Positions 1-7,869 are shown, numbered from the stretch's first letter. The stretch: DNA of 21,790 nucleotides from Holophagaceae bacterium UBA692 (GCA_002297665.1 DBMS01000186.1:229-22018); one strand, 5' to 3'. Notes: generated from the letters alone by a model not told the origin. Numbers and translations are program-made.

Positions 1-1410
1 GGCCGACAGGCCGTAGCCGTAGCTCATGGTGAGCTGGGTGGTGCGGCTCCACCGGTCCGGCGCCTGGAGGCGGCCCGCGGTCTCCCCGGGGAAATTGAGG
101 CCCGTGGTCTCGCCGAAGCCGAACTTGCGCAGGTACTGGAAGTGCACGGCGGGGTCCAGGCGGAGGCCGATCTTGGCGGCGCCGATGTTGGAGCTCTGCC
201 AGAGCACGGCCTCGAAGGGGATGGTCCCGTGGCTGTGGGTGTCGGTGACCACCTTGTCGGCGTACTTCCACCTTCCGGCCTCGCAGGCGATCATCTCGCC
301 CAGGTGCACCTTGTGCTCCTCCAGGGCCATGGCCGCCGTGAAGATCTTCATGGTGGAGCCGGGCTCGTAGCTGTCCTCCACCGGATGCACCTTGCGCGCG
401 GCCTTCTGGCGCTCCATCTCGCGGCGGTACTCCTCCTTCTCCGCCGCGCTCCACTCGGATTCCGAGCGGTTCAGGAACCGCTTGGGCATGATGTGGTTCG
501 GGTCGAAGGTGGGCGTGCCGGCCATGGCCAGGATCTCGCCGGTCTGGGGGTCCACCACCACGGCGTAGGCGGTGGCGGGGTGGCTGCGCTTGACGCCCTC
601 CTCCAGGGCCTCCTCCACGATGTGCTGGATGGTCGAGTCGATGGTGAGCTGGAGGGTGGAGCCGTTCACGGGGATCTTGGCGTAGTTCTCGCGCATGATG
701 AGGAGCCGCCCCTTGGCGTCCCGGGGGGCGATGAGCTCGCCGGGCTTGCCCGCGAGCTGCTCGTCGAAGGTGCGCTCGATGCCCAGCTGGCCCACGCCGT
801 CGATGTTGATGAACCCGACGATCTGGCACGCCAGGCTCCCCCTGGGGTAGTGGCGCTTGCTTTCGGGGAGGAAGTCCACCCCTTCGATCTTGAGGGCCCG
901 GATGGCGGCGACCTTGCTCGCGGGCAGCTGGCGCTCGATCCACACGAAGGGCTTCTTGCGCAGCAGCCGCTCCAGGACGGCCGAGCGCGGCATCTCCAGG
1001 ATGGGCGCCAGCTGGGCGGCGGCCTTCTGGGCGCTCTGGCGGTCCGGCTCACCCCAGTTGCGCTCCGTATCCCCCTTCCCGGCCCGGAAGTCGGGGTAGA
1101 AGGCGGGCGGGTTGGCGAAGAGGCTCTCCACCTTGAGGGAGATGGCCAGGGACCCGCCCCGGCGGTCGCGCAGCTCGCCCCGGATGGGGGCGATGGGCAC
1201 CACCGTGGTGTGCTGGCGTTCCGCCCGTAGGCGGTAGTAGCCGTGCTGGACGCCCTGGAGCCAGAGGAGCCGCAGGGTGATCATCAGGATCCAGAACAGG
1301 GAGCCCCCCAGGATCCACGGGAGCCTGGCGTCCACGAGCTCCGAGGCCTCGGGCCTCCCCAGGAGGCGCCGGGGCGAAGGAGAACCGCTGAGGATGCCGC
1401 CGATCGCCAA
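1..1410 (-). CDS. ftsI: Penicillin-binding protein, FtsI/PBP2-type transpeptidase (3' end outside window)
   Basis: Class B penicillin-binding protein that would cross-link septal peptidoglycan from the periplasmic face of the inner membrane. Numbering from the TTG at 1410, a membrane segment lies at about residues 31-51, followed by a PBP dimerisation region with 'IRGELRDRRG'. The transpeptidase domain shows the catalytic S352-T-M-K355 box and the S406-S-N408 box. The K(S/T)G box and the stop codon lie beyond the left edge. The start is uncertain: an in-frame TGA closes the frame just upstream of the TTG at 1410, and a GTG at 1335 would place the membrane helix nearer the N-terminus, as is usual in this family. 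It follows ftsL by about 40 bases in a dcw-type cluster, which favours FtsI over another class B PBP. Confidence 0.88.
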   Translation of the reverse strand, partial: MAIGGILSGSPSPRRLLGRPEASELVDARLPWILGGSLFWILMITLRLLWLQGVQHGYYRLRAERQHTTVVPIAPIRGELRDRRGGSLAISLKVESLFANPPAFYPDFRAGKGDTERNWGEPDRQSAQKAAAQLAPILEMPRSAVLERLLRKKPFVWIERQLPASKVAAIRALKIEGVDFLPESKRHYPRGSLACQIVGFINIDGVGQLGIERTFDEQLAGKPGELIAPRDAKGRLLIMRENYAKIPVNGSTLQLTIDSTIQHIVEEALEEGVKRSHPATAYAVVVDPQTGEILAMAGTPTFDPNHIMPKRFLNRSESEWSAAEKEEYRREMERQKAARKVHPVEDSYEPGSTMKIFTAAMALEEHKVHLGEMIACEAGRWKYADKVVTDTHSHGTIPFEAVLWQSSNIGAAKIGLRLDPAVHFQYLRKFGFGETTGLNFPGETAGRLQAPDRWSRTTQLTMSYGYGLSA

Positions 1411-1451
1411 TGAGAACCACTTTCACGGCCCGAAGGGCCTTTACGATCTTA

Positions 1452-1829
1452 CTAGAGTCCAACCTGCCCGGGTGGCAGCAGCTTGGCCAGCTTCTGGTCC
1501 TCCTTGGTGAACACCGTGGGGATCAGGTGGCTCTGCTTGTGGGGCACGAGGCCGGTCTTCACGGCGAAGGCCTGGACCTCCTCGTCCCGCTGGAAGCGGG
1601 AACGCTCCAGGAGGAGGGTGCGCCGGGCCTCCTCCTCGTGGTGGATCTTCTCCCGGATCTCGCTCATCTCGTAGCTCATGCGGGTGTGCTGGATCTTCAG
1701 GTAGGCCATGGAGGCCAGGGGCATGGCCAGGGCGAACACCAGGAGGAGCATGCGCAGCACGCCTTCGCCCTCCACCTGGCGGGGGGCGTGGGAGAGGGTC
1801 TGGCGGGAGTCGAACCGTTTTCCGTTCAT
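1452..1829 (-). CDS. ftsL: FtsL-like cell-division protein
   Basis: Predicted 125-residue bitopic protein with a basic cytoplasmic N-terminus, one membrane helix at about residues 24-45 ('VLRMLLLVFALAMPLASMAY') and a charged periplasmic coiled coil at about 46-90 rich in Glu and Arg. This is the FtsL plan: a septum protein that works with FtsB and FtsQ to activate FtsW/FtsI. FtsL sequences diverge strongly, so the call rests on architecture and on its position between rsmH and the FtsI-like gene. The ATG overlaps the rsmH stop as ATGA, indicating translational coupling. Longer open frames upstream run antisense-like through rsmH and are not real. Confidence 0.8.
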   Translation of the reverse strand: MNGKRFDSRQTLSHAPRQVEGEGVLRMLLLVFALAMPLASMAYLKIQHTRMSYEMSEIREKIHHEEEARRTLLLERSRFQRDEEVQAFAVKTGLVPHKQSHLIPTVFTKEDQKLAKLLPPGQVGL

Positions 1830-2809
1830 CGCGGGTTCCTCATGAGGTCGGAATCGGGAAGCCGCTCCCCGATCCGCAGGCGCGCGGAGCGGGAAGGGGG
1901 ATTGGCGGCGCATTCGGCGTCCGAGGGCTTGAGGCCGCCGGGATGCACGAGCTTGATGATCCTGGGCAGCGCCACGGGCGAGGTGCGCCCGGGGCCGTCG
2001 TAGACGCCGGCGAGGCGCCGCAGGGTCTGCTTGGCGATGCGGTCCTCGAGGCTGTGGAAGGAGATGACGCCGATGCGGCCGCCGGGCTTCAGGCAGGAGA
2101 CGGCCTTCTCGAGGGTCGCCGACAGGCGCGCCAGCTCCCCGTTGACGGCGATGCGGATGGCCTGGAACGTGCGGGTGGCGGGATCGATCTGCTTCTTCTT
2201 GCGGGCCGCGTCCCGGGGCAGGACCTTGTAGACGGCCTGGGCCAGGTCGAAGGTCGAGTGGAGCCGGCCGTCGTGGAAGGCCCGCAGGATGTTCCGGGCG
2301 ATGGGCCGGGAGGCCCGTTCCTCGCCGTAGGCGTAGAGCGCGTCCGCCAGGGATTCGTCGGTCTGGTCCGCGAGCCACTGGAGGGCGGTCGCCCCGGATT
2401 CCGTGTCCATGCGCATGTCCAGGGGACCTTCTTCCATGAAGCTGAAGCCCCGCTTGGGGTCCCGCAGCTGGAGGGTGGAGACGCCCAGGTCCAGGAGGAC
2501 GGCGTCGAGGCCGCCGGGGGCCTGGAGGTGCTGCCAGGCCTGGAAGGCGGGGTGCTCCCAGACGTCCTCATGGGTATCGGCGAGGATGGTGAGCCGGGCG
2601 TCGGAGCCCAGGCGGGCCCTGGCCCTTTCCCGGGCTTCCGGATCGCGGTCCACGCCCAGGTAGCGGGTGCCGGCGTCGCACCGGGCCAGGATGGCCTCGG
2701 CGTGGCCGCCCAGGCCCAGGGTGAGGTCGAGCACACGGCCGCCGGGGGGGACCGGGAGGTTCTCCAGCACTTCGGCCAGCAGGACGGGAACGTGGACGAC
2801 GGGTTCCAT
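1826..2809 (-). CDS. rsmH: 16S rRNA m4C1402 N4-methyltransferase RsmH (MraW)
   Basis: SAM-dependent methyltransferase, 327 residues (family about 310), that methylates N4 of C1402 in 16S rRNA. Visible family motifs are the SAM loop 'LDLTLGLGGH' (27-36), 'LGVDRD' (51-56), 'LLDLGVSTLQL' (105-115) with 'RGFSFMEEGPLDMRMD' (120-135), 'RTFQAIRIAVNGEL' (213-226) and 'ISFHSLEDRI' (249-258). The ATG at 2809 begins 2 bases after the mraZ stop, and its own stop overlaps the ftsL ATG, so mraZ-rsmH-ftsL is a coupled unit. Confidence 0.96.
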   Translation of the reverse strand: MEPVVHVPVLLAEVLENLPVPPGGRVLDLTLGLGGHAEAILARCDAGTRYLGVDRDPEARERARARLGSDARLTILADTHEDVWEHPAFQAWQHLQAPGGLDAVLLDLGVSTLQLRDPKRGFSFMEEGPLDMRMDTESGATALQWLADQTDESLADALYAYGEERASRPIARNILRAFHDGRLHSTFDLAQAVYKVLPRDAARKKKQIDPATRTFQAIRIAVNGELARLSATLEKAVSCLKPGGRIGVISFHSLEDRIAKQTLRRLAGVYDGPGRTSPVALPRIIKLVHPGGLKPSDAECAANPPSRSARLRIGERLPDSDLMRNPR

Positions 2810-2811
2810 GG

Positions 2812-3276
2812 TCAGATCCCCAGGTCCGCGAGGGCCGCGAGGTCCTCGGTGGTCAGGGGGTCGGCCACGAGCCGGCCCGCGAAGGCCTCCTTGTTCCAGA
2901 TGGCCAGGTGGTCCATCTGGCCGAGGATGGCCACCTCGCCCACGAGGCCGGCGGCCTCGCGGAGGGTGGGCGGGATGACGAAGCGCCCCTGGGCGTCGGG
3001 CTCCACCTCGGAGCCATAGTAGGCCGTCACTTCCAGGAACCGGCGCTTGGCGGGGTTGGTGCCGGGAACCGAGGCCAGCCGGGCCTCGATGGCCTCCCAC
3101 ACGGGCAATGGATAGAGCCGCGCCCCCAGGCCGTCCAGGGAGGTGAGGTACGCGCGCAGGCCGGGCTGGCCTTCGCTCTTGGCGAAGACATCCAGGTCGG
3201 CCTTGAAGGTGGTGGGCAGCTTGAGACGGCCCTTTTCGTCCACGGTGGCCGGTGCATTTCCGCGAAGTCGCAGCAC
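2812..3276 (-). CDS. mraZ: Transcriptional regulator MraZ
   Basis: MraZ is a ring-forming DNA-binding protein that regulates the dcw cluster by binding direct repeats in front of its own gene. The 154-residue product has two SpoVT/AbrB-like repeats: the first contains 'ATVDEKGRLKLP' (about 10-21), the second 'EVEPDAQGRFVIPPTLRE' (about 90-107). The start is GTG at 3276, with AAAGG about 8 bases upstream on the minus strand; the familiar MraZ N-terminus (R-G-N-x-P-A-T) aligns with residues 5-11. First gene of the minus-strand cluster, with a matching operator at 3329-3373. Confidence 0.95.
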   Translation of the reverse strand: MLRLRGNAPATVDEKGRLKLPTTFKADLDVFAKSEGQPGLRAYLTSLDGLGARLYPLPVWEAIEARLASVPGTNPAKRRFLEVTAYYGSEVEPDAQGRFVIPPTLREAAGLVGEVAILGQMDHLAIWNKEAFAGRLVADPLTTEDLAALADLGI

Positions 3277-3328
3277 CGGTGACGCCTTTCAACAACGTTC
3301 AAAGATTGCAGGGGGTAGGGAGGAAGTG

Positions 3329-3373
3329 CCACTAATTTCCACTTCAACCCATTTTGTTCCGTTTTATTCCACT
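3329..3373 (-). promoter_or_regulatory. Putative MraZ operator: five boxes at exact 10-bp period
   Basis: On the minus strand five pentamers occur every 10 bases: AGTGG (3373-3369), AACGG (3363-3359), AATGG (3353-3349), AGTGG (3343-3339) and AGTGG (3333-3329), each separated by 5 unrelated bases. Known MraZ operators are short TGG-containing direct repeats with about 5-bp spacers upstream of mraZ (three in Escherichia coli). Position, period and sequence all agree, so autoregulation of the cluster is likely. Binding itself is inference. Confidence 0.75.
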
Positions 3374-3377
3374 CCCA

Positions 3378-3405
3378 AGTTTAGAAATGGTTTGTTATCG
3401 AACAA
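3378..3405 (-). promoter_or_regulatory. Candidate promoter of the mraZ operon
   Basis: On the minus strand TTGTTC (3405-3400) is followed after 16 bases by TAAACT (3383-3378). Transcription would start near 3371, at the first MraZ box, leaving a leader of about 95 bases. The hexamers are moderate matches to sigma-70 consensus, and the stretch is clearly richer in A/T than its surroundings. Confidence 0.4.
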
Positions 3406-3420
3406 GCCGGAAGTAAAGCG

Positions 3421-3449
3421 AATCCGCCGGGACGATCTCCCGGCGGATT
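3421..3449 (-). terminator. Strong hairpin between permease gene and mraZ promoter
   Basis: Perfect 12-bp stem, AATCCGCCGGGA (3421-3432) with TCCCGGCGGATT (3438-3449), and a 5-base loop. On the minus strand it lies about 150 bases after the permease stop and just before the mraZ promoter, so it probably insulates the dcw cluster from read-through. The following minus-strand bases are only slightly T-rich; the plus-strand side is also T-rich, so it may work both ways. Confidence 0.6.
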
Positions 3450-3548
3450 CGAACGTTTCCCCTTGTTTCTGAGCGCGTTATGGTCTGATCGCCCGGCTCC
3501 GCCGGCGAAATTTTCGCGAGCCGCCCAGGCCCCGCCTCCATTCATGGC

Positions 3549-3573
3549 CGCCGGGGAGCCGCCCCTCCCGGCG
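3549..3573 (-). terminator. GC-rich hairpin just after the permease gene
   Basis: CGCCGGGGAG (3549-3558) pairs with CTCCCGGCG (3565-3573) with one bulged G and a 6-base loop. It begins about 24 bases after the permease stop on the minus strand. No T-tract follows, so it may be an mRNA-end stabiliser or weak terminator. The rest of 3450-3597 shows no gene. Confidence 0.35.
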
Positions 3574-3597
3574 AAAGGCTTTACCTGAAAACCTCCC

Positions 3598-4941
3598 TCA
3601 GGATGGGCCGGGCTGGGCGGCCCGGTTCATCGGCCCGCGGTTCCTGCCCAGGCAGCGCTCCAAGGCATGCACGGGCAGTCCCAGCGCCATCAGCCCGAAG
3701 GCGGCCGCCGCGGTCCGGGGCCGGTAGGCCACGGCGCCCTGGATCAGGAACAGGCAGACGGCGCAGAAGACCAGGGTGGGAAAGGGATAGGCCGTGACCC
3801 TGTACGGGCGCGGCACCGAGGGTTCCCGCCGGCGGAGGACGAGCACGGCGAGGCTCGTGGCCAGGTAGAAGGCGTAGACCGCGGCGGCCGTGTAGACGAG
3901 GGTGTCCACGAAGGCGCCCAGCGAAACGATGAGGCAGGCGGCCACGAGGCCCTGGAACAGCAGGGCCCTCCGGGGCGCCCCGATGCGGTCGTCCCAGGCC
4001 GCCAGGGGGCGGAAGGCGCGGTGGTCCCGTCCCACCGCGTACGAGATCCGGGCGCCGGTGAAGACGATGCCCCCCAGGGCGCCCAGGGCCGAAACGCAGA
4101 TCAGCGCGCTGAAGACCCTGCCCGCCGGCGCTGGCAGGACGCTGCCGAAAGCCTGGGCCGCCGCGGCCCCCGAGGCCGACAGGCCGTTGAAGCCGAGCAC
4201 GCGCAGGAAGGCGAGCGTCACGGCGAGGTAGAGCCCGGTCACGGCGCCGGTTCCCAGCACCATGGCGCGGATGAGGTTCCGGCCCGGATGCCGGACCTCC
4301 GCGGCCACGAAGGCCGTCTCGTTCCAGCCGCCGAAGGCGAACAGCACCAGGATCAGGGCCACGCTGAAGGGAAGCGGCGCCTGGGCGGCGACGGCGGGGG
4401 GCGCGCTTCCCCTGGCGCAGGCCGCCAGGGCGATGCCCAGCAGGCCCAGGAACTTCACGATGGTCAGCAGGTTCTGCGTCAGGCGGCTGGCGCGCACGCC
4501 GGCCATGTGGATGGACGTGAGCACGGCCACGGCGGCCAGGGCATAGGCCTGCAGCGTGAAGCGGTGCGCGGGCCAGGGATTCCAGATGGCGCGGGCGTAG
4601 GTGGCGAAGGCGAAGGCCATGATCGCGATGTCGCCGGGCCGCGCCACCACCAGCTGGAGCCAGCCGAAGAGGAATCCGGCAGCAGGACCGTAGGCCCGCG
4701 TGAGGTACACGTAGTCGCCCCCCTCCTGCGGGTAGGCCGAGGCCAGTTCAGCGTACCCGAGGGCGCCGCAGAGGGAGAGGGCCCCGCCCAGGACCCAGAT
4801 CCCCAGGAGGCCCCAGGGCCCGCCCGCGCCCCGGGCGACGTCCGGCGCCACCTGGTAGATGCCGGTGCCGACGATGATGCCGACGATCAGGCACGTGGCG
4901 TCCAGGAGGCCGAGTTCGCGCCGCGGACCGGATGCCGCCAT
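3598..4941 (-). CDS. APC-family amino-acid permease
   Basis: Integral inner-membrane transporter of 447 residues, close to the usual 430-480 for bacterial APC permeases. The N-terminus has the family's helix-1 signature 'IIVGTGIYQVAP' (about 21-32), followed by 'LGYAELASAYPQEGGDYVYL', the conserved TM2-TM3 region of LAT/SteT-like exchangers and antiporters. About 12 hydrophobic segments can be counted. 'FGGWNETAFVAAEVRHPGRNL' matches the TM6 region. Substrate is not evident; a neutral amino acid is typical of the subfamily. The ATG at 4941 has no clear SD but lies 4 bases after the methyltransferase stop, so translation is probably coupled. Confidence 0.9.
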   Translation of the reverse strand: MAASGPRRELGLLDATCLIVGIIVGTGIYQVAPDVARGAGGPWGLLGIWVLGGALSLCGALGYAELASAYPQEGGDYVYLTRAYGPAAGFLFGWLQLVVARPGDIAIMAFAFATYARAIWNPWPAHRFTLQAYALAAVAVLTSIHMAGVRASRLTQNLLTIVKFLGLLGIALAACARGSAPPAVAAQAPLPFSVALILVLFAFGGWNETAFVAAEVRHPGRNLIRAMVLGTGAVTGLYLAVTLAFLRVLGFNGLSASGAAAAQAFGSVLPAPAGRVFSALICVSALGALGGIVFTGARISYAVGRDHRAFRPLAAWDDRIGAPRRALLFQGLVAACLIVSLGAFVDTLVYTAAAVYAFYLATSLAVLVLRRREPSVPRPYRVTAYPFPTLVFCAVCLFLIQGAVAYRPRTAAAAFGLMALGLPVHALERCLGRNRGPMNRAAQPGPS

Positions 4942-4945
4942 GAAG

Positions 4946-5878
4946 CTATTCGGCGCCGTAGACGGCGAACCACTGCTCGGTCAGGTACTCGAACACCCGC
5001 ACCGGCTTCAGGCCCGCCGCCGCCATCTCCCGGTCCATGGTGGCCCGGGAGAACTGCTGGTCCACCGAAGGGCCCCAGGGGCGCTCGGACATGGGCTTGG
5101 GGATGTAGTCGATGACCACGATGCGGCCGCCGGGCGCCAGGCCGGCCTTGAGCTTGGCGGCGAAGGGCGTCCGGTCCTTCACGTAATGCAGGACGTCCAC
5201 CAGCAGGATGGTGTCGGCTCCGCCCGGAGGCAGCATGGGATCCTCGGGCCGGCTGCGCAGGAGCTTGATGTTGGCCAGCTTCTCCGCCTGGGCGCGCTTG
5301 TCCACGTAGTCGAGCATGTCGGGATTGATGTCCACCGCCAGCACGGTGCCCGTCGGACCCACCGCCTTGGCGATGGGAATCGTGAAGTAGCCGGAGCCCG
5401 CGCCCACGTCCGCCACCCGCTCACCGGGCTTGAAGGCCAGGGAGGCCATGATCTGGTCCGGCTTCTGAAAGGCGGCCCGCTCCTTGCGTTCCAGCATGGC
5501 CAGGTAGCCCTTGGTCCAGGCCAGGCGGGCCAGGGCCTTGAAGCGCGGCTCCCCGCGCAGGTCCTTGAAGGCCTCGCCTTCGCGGATGGCGTCCACGTCC
5601 CAGAAGCCGGCATCCACGGCCCGCTGCAGCCACGCGTAGGCCTCGGGCCGGTTGCCCAGCTTCGCGTTGGCGGCCGCCAGGTTGAACAGGGCCTCCAGGT
5701 GGATGGGCTCCACCCGCTCGTTGAGCGCTTCGGCCACCGCCAGCAACTTGACCGGGTCGCCGGCCTTGCGGGCCTCCTCCATGCGCGAATGGAGCGTGGC
5801 GATGGCGGGCGGCGCGGGCTCGGCGGCCATGCCCAGGAGCCCGGTGCAGAGAAGGAGGTTCAGAACGCGTAGTCGCAT
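4946..5878 (-). CDS. Secreted-looking TPR/class I SAM-methyltransferase protein
   Basis: 310-residue protein with a signal-peptide-like N-terminus (residues 1-19, 'RVLNLLLCTGLLGMAAEP', possible cleavage after Ala18/19), an alpha-helical TPR-like segment at about 25-125, and a class I Rossmann methyltransferase domain from about 150. SAM motif I is 'DVGAGSGYF' (157-165), followed by an acidic 'VDIN' (182-185), 'DTILLVDVLHYV' and 'GGRIVVIDY'. Start at 5878 chosen because AGGA lies just upstream and the signal-like segment starts there; longer open frames reach back into the divergent region. SAM is cytoplasmic, so an exported methyltransferase is puzzling: the leader may anchor it or the fold may have another use. 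First gene of a unit with the permease. Substrate unknown. Confidence 0.8.
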   Translation of the reverse strand: MRLRVLNLLLCTGLLGMAAEPAPPAIATLHSRMEEARKAGDPVKLLAVAEALNERVEPIHLEALFNLAAANAKLGNRPEAYAWLQRAVDAGFWDVDAIREGEAFKDLRGEPRFKALARLAWTKGYLAMLERKERAAFQKPDQIMASLAFKPGERVADVGAGSGYFTIPIAKAVGPTGTVLAVDINPDMLDYVDKRAQAEKLANIKLLRSRPEDPMLPPGGADTILLVDVLHYVKDRTPFAAKLKAGLAPGGRIVVIDYIPKPMSERPWGPSVDQQFSRATMDREMAAAGLKPVRVFEYLTEQWFAVYGAE

Positions 5879-5919
5879 GGGTCCTCGCTCGGCGGGACGC
5901 GCCCGCAGGTGCAAGGATC

Positions 5920-5962
5920 CCTCCGTTCCCGGGAGCCGCGCCCCGGTTCCAGGGAACGGAGG
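5920..5962. repeat. 11-bp perfect inverted repeat in the divergent intergenic region
   Basis: CCTCCGTTCCC (5920-5930) and GGGAACGGAGG (5952-5962) are exact inverse complements separated by 21 GC-rich bases that can partly pair. It lies about 42 bases upstream of the methyltransferase start (minus) and 190 bases upstream of the peptidase relic (plus). It could be an operator, a leader hairpin or an old terminator. The rest of 5879-6151 holds no gene; a CCCCC-GA-GGGGG hairpin sits near 6081-6092. Confidence 0.5.
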
Positions 5963-6151
5963 AATCAAACCGGCGAACGGCTGCCTTTCCGCAGGGAAGC
6001 CTGTCCCGGCGCCGGCCCGTGCCTGCGCCAAAACGCCCGTTCGCTGTATCGGCCTTGCCGCTGGCCGGACCCGGCGCCTCCCCCGAGGGGGTCCGCGCCA
6101 TCCTGAAGGGTGCCCCGGACGCGTCCGCCCCCGTCGATCCAAGGAGTCCCC

Positions 6152-7286
6152 ATGCCCAACCCCCGCCTCCTCCTTCCGCTCCTGGCCCTGCTCCTCGCCA
6201 TCCCCTCCCGGGCCGACGAAGGCATGTGGACCTTCGACAACCTGCCTCTGGACCGGCTGAAGGCGGAATTCGGCTTCACCCCCGACCAGGCCTGGCTCGA
6301 CCATGTGCGCCTGGCCGCCGTGCGCGTGCCCCGGGGCAGCGCCTCCTTCGTCAGCGGGGACGGGCTGATCCTCACGAACCACCACGTGGCCCACGGCGCC
6401 ATCCAGCAGGTTTCGGACGAAGCGCGCGACCTGGTGAGGAACGGCTTCGTCGCCGCCTCCCGGGACCAGGAGATCAAGGTTCCGGGTTTCACGGCCCAGT
6501 ACCTGGTGGCCATGGAAAACGTGACGGCCCAGGTGGAACGGGACGTGCCGGCCGGACTTCCGGCGGCGGAAGCGGAGAAGGTCCGGGCGGAGGCCATCGC
6601 CCGGTTGGCGGCCGAGGCGGGCCGGAAGAGCCGGCACCCGCATGCACGACGCGGCCTTCCGGACGGAGCTCCTCGAAAAGGGCCCGGAGGCCAGCCAGGA
6701 CCCCTTCCTCGTCCTGGCCCGCACCCTGGATCCCATGAACCGCGGGCTGCAGGAGGCCCAGATGGAGGTTCAGCGCGTCATTTCCGGGCACGTCGCCCGC
6801 ATCGCCAGGGCCCGCTTCAAGGCGTACGGCCGGACGAAGTACCCGGACGCGACGTTCACCCTGAGGTTGAGCTACGGGACCGTGGCCACCTGCCCGGCCC
6901 TCGGAACCCTGCTCCAGCCTTTCACCACCCTGGGCGGGCTGTTCGACCGGGCCGACGCCTGGGGTGCCCGCGCCGAGAACGGGTCCTGGGCCCTTCCCCC
7001 CCGCTGGCGGGAGCGCCGGGCCCGGCTCGAGCCGAGCACGCCCTACAATTTCCTCTGCACCCACGACTGCATCGGCGGCAACTCAGGAAGCCCCATGGTC
7101 AACCGGAACGGCGAACTCGTCGGCCTGGCCTTCGACGGCAACATCGATTCCATCCCGGGCCGCTACTACTACAACGGGAAGGTCAACCGCTGCGTCAGCG
7201 TGGACGCCCGGGGCATCCTGGAAGCGTTGGCCAAGGTCTACGACGCGGGCCATCTGGTGTCGGAACTGAAGGAAGGCCGCCCGTGA
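6152..7286 (+). pseudogene. S46-family dipeptidyl peptidase (DPP7-like), internally deleted and frameshifted
   Basis: S46 peptidases are periplasmic serine exopeptidases of about 700 residues that release dipeptides. The 5' part (ATG 6152, AAGGAG 5 bases upstream) encodes a signal peptide (1-21), 'MWTFDNLP' and the catalytic-His region 'LTNHHVAHG' (74-82), running to about residue 157. The 3' part (from about 6640, in the +1 frame) encodes 'DPFLVLARTLDP', 'YPDATFTLRLSYG' and the catalytic-Ser motif 'GGNSGSPMVN' (Ser codon 7083-7085), ending at 7286. Between them about 330 residues that normally carry the catalytic Asp are absent, and the reading frame changes near 6615-6640. The remains total about 375 codons. 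Gly in 'LAFDGN' is what DPP7 rather than DPP11 types carry there. Non-functional as read, unless the join is an assembly error. Confidence 0.85.
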
Positions 7287-7383
7287 TGCCGTTCGCTATC
7301 CCTTCAGGCGCGCCATCGGGATTGCCTTCGCCCTTGCAACGCCCGGCATGGTTGCCTTTCGCCAGAAGGGTGCATTCAATGTC

Positions 7384-7803
7384 CTATTTTACGACCAGCC
7401 TGCCGTCACTTTGCAGATACAAATTACCCCCATTCACCCTTCCCACCAGGCCTTCAAAACAGACAAAATTGGCATTTTTATCATTACCCAGGCAAAGATT
7501 ACCATCAGTTTGCATTTTCAATATATAGCTTGGCCATGATGCCGCGAACCCCCTTCCCAGATAATTCGTCTTATGACCCGATGCGTCAACAACAAATAGC
7601 CTATATTCAAAGGATACACCATCATAGTCCTGGTACCCATGGGATGAAAATTCGAATGTGTATTTTCCATTTACAACTCTACAACCCGGACTTAACGACC
7701 CGCCACTCCTGATCACAAGGACATCCCCTTGACCATACCCAGCCACCCAGGAACCCAGGATCAAGACCAACAACGCGGGCAAAGTCCGCATCGACCAACG
7801 CAT
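7384..7803 (-). CDS. Secreted B-lectin-like (bulb-type) domain protein
   Basis: 139-residue protein with a signal peptide (about 1-25, ending 'SWVAGYGQG') and a single domain resembling the monocot mannose-binding lectin fold. Two copies of the QxDxNxVxY-type motif are recognisable but degenerate: 'MQTDGNLCLG' (about 96-105) and 'LQSDGRLVVK' (130-139, the C-terminus). Missing Val/Tyr or Asn positions suggest weakened or changed sugar binding. The start at 7803 is supported by GGAGGT 6 bases upstream and a promoter at 7842-7869. Base composition is clearly more A/T-rich than all neighbours, which suggests recent acquisition. It converges on the peptidase relic; the 97 bases between (7287-7383) show no terminator. 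Confidence 0.7.
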   Translation of the reverse strand: MRWSMRTLPALLVLILGSWVAGYGQGDVLVIRSGGSLSPGCRVVNGKYTFEFSSHGYQDYDGVSFEYRLFVVDASGHKTNYLGRGFAASWPSYILKMQTDGNLCLGNDKNANFVCFEGLVGRVNGGNLYLQSDGRLVVK

Positions 7804-7841
7804 GCCGCCACCTCCATCCGATCCGTCGAACCCGACAATGA

Positions 7842-7869
7842 TTAATAATTTATTTTGGATCTAAGTCAA
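7842..7869 (-). promoter_or_regulatory. Candidate promoter of the B-lectin gene
   Basis: On the minus strand TTGACT (7869-7864), a 16-base spacer, then TATTAA (7847-7842), in an A/T-rich island. The start site would be near 7835, giving a leader of about 30 bases to the ATG at 7803, with GGAGGT correctly placed. Confidence 0.6.

Noticed and set aside
142..1230. Long plus-strand open frame opposite the penicillin-binding protein gene
   Set aside because: Composition is low-complexity Gly/Val/Leu/His typical of the antisense of a GC-rich gene, while the minus strand shows STMK and SSN motifs.
6642..7286. C-terminal S46 fragment as an independent 214-residue gene
   Set aside because: It lacks a signal peptide, SD and the His/Asp residues, and starts in the middle of a helix of the family; better read as part of the pseudogene.
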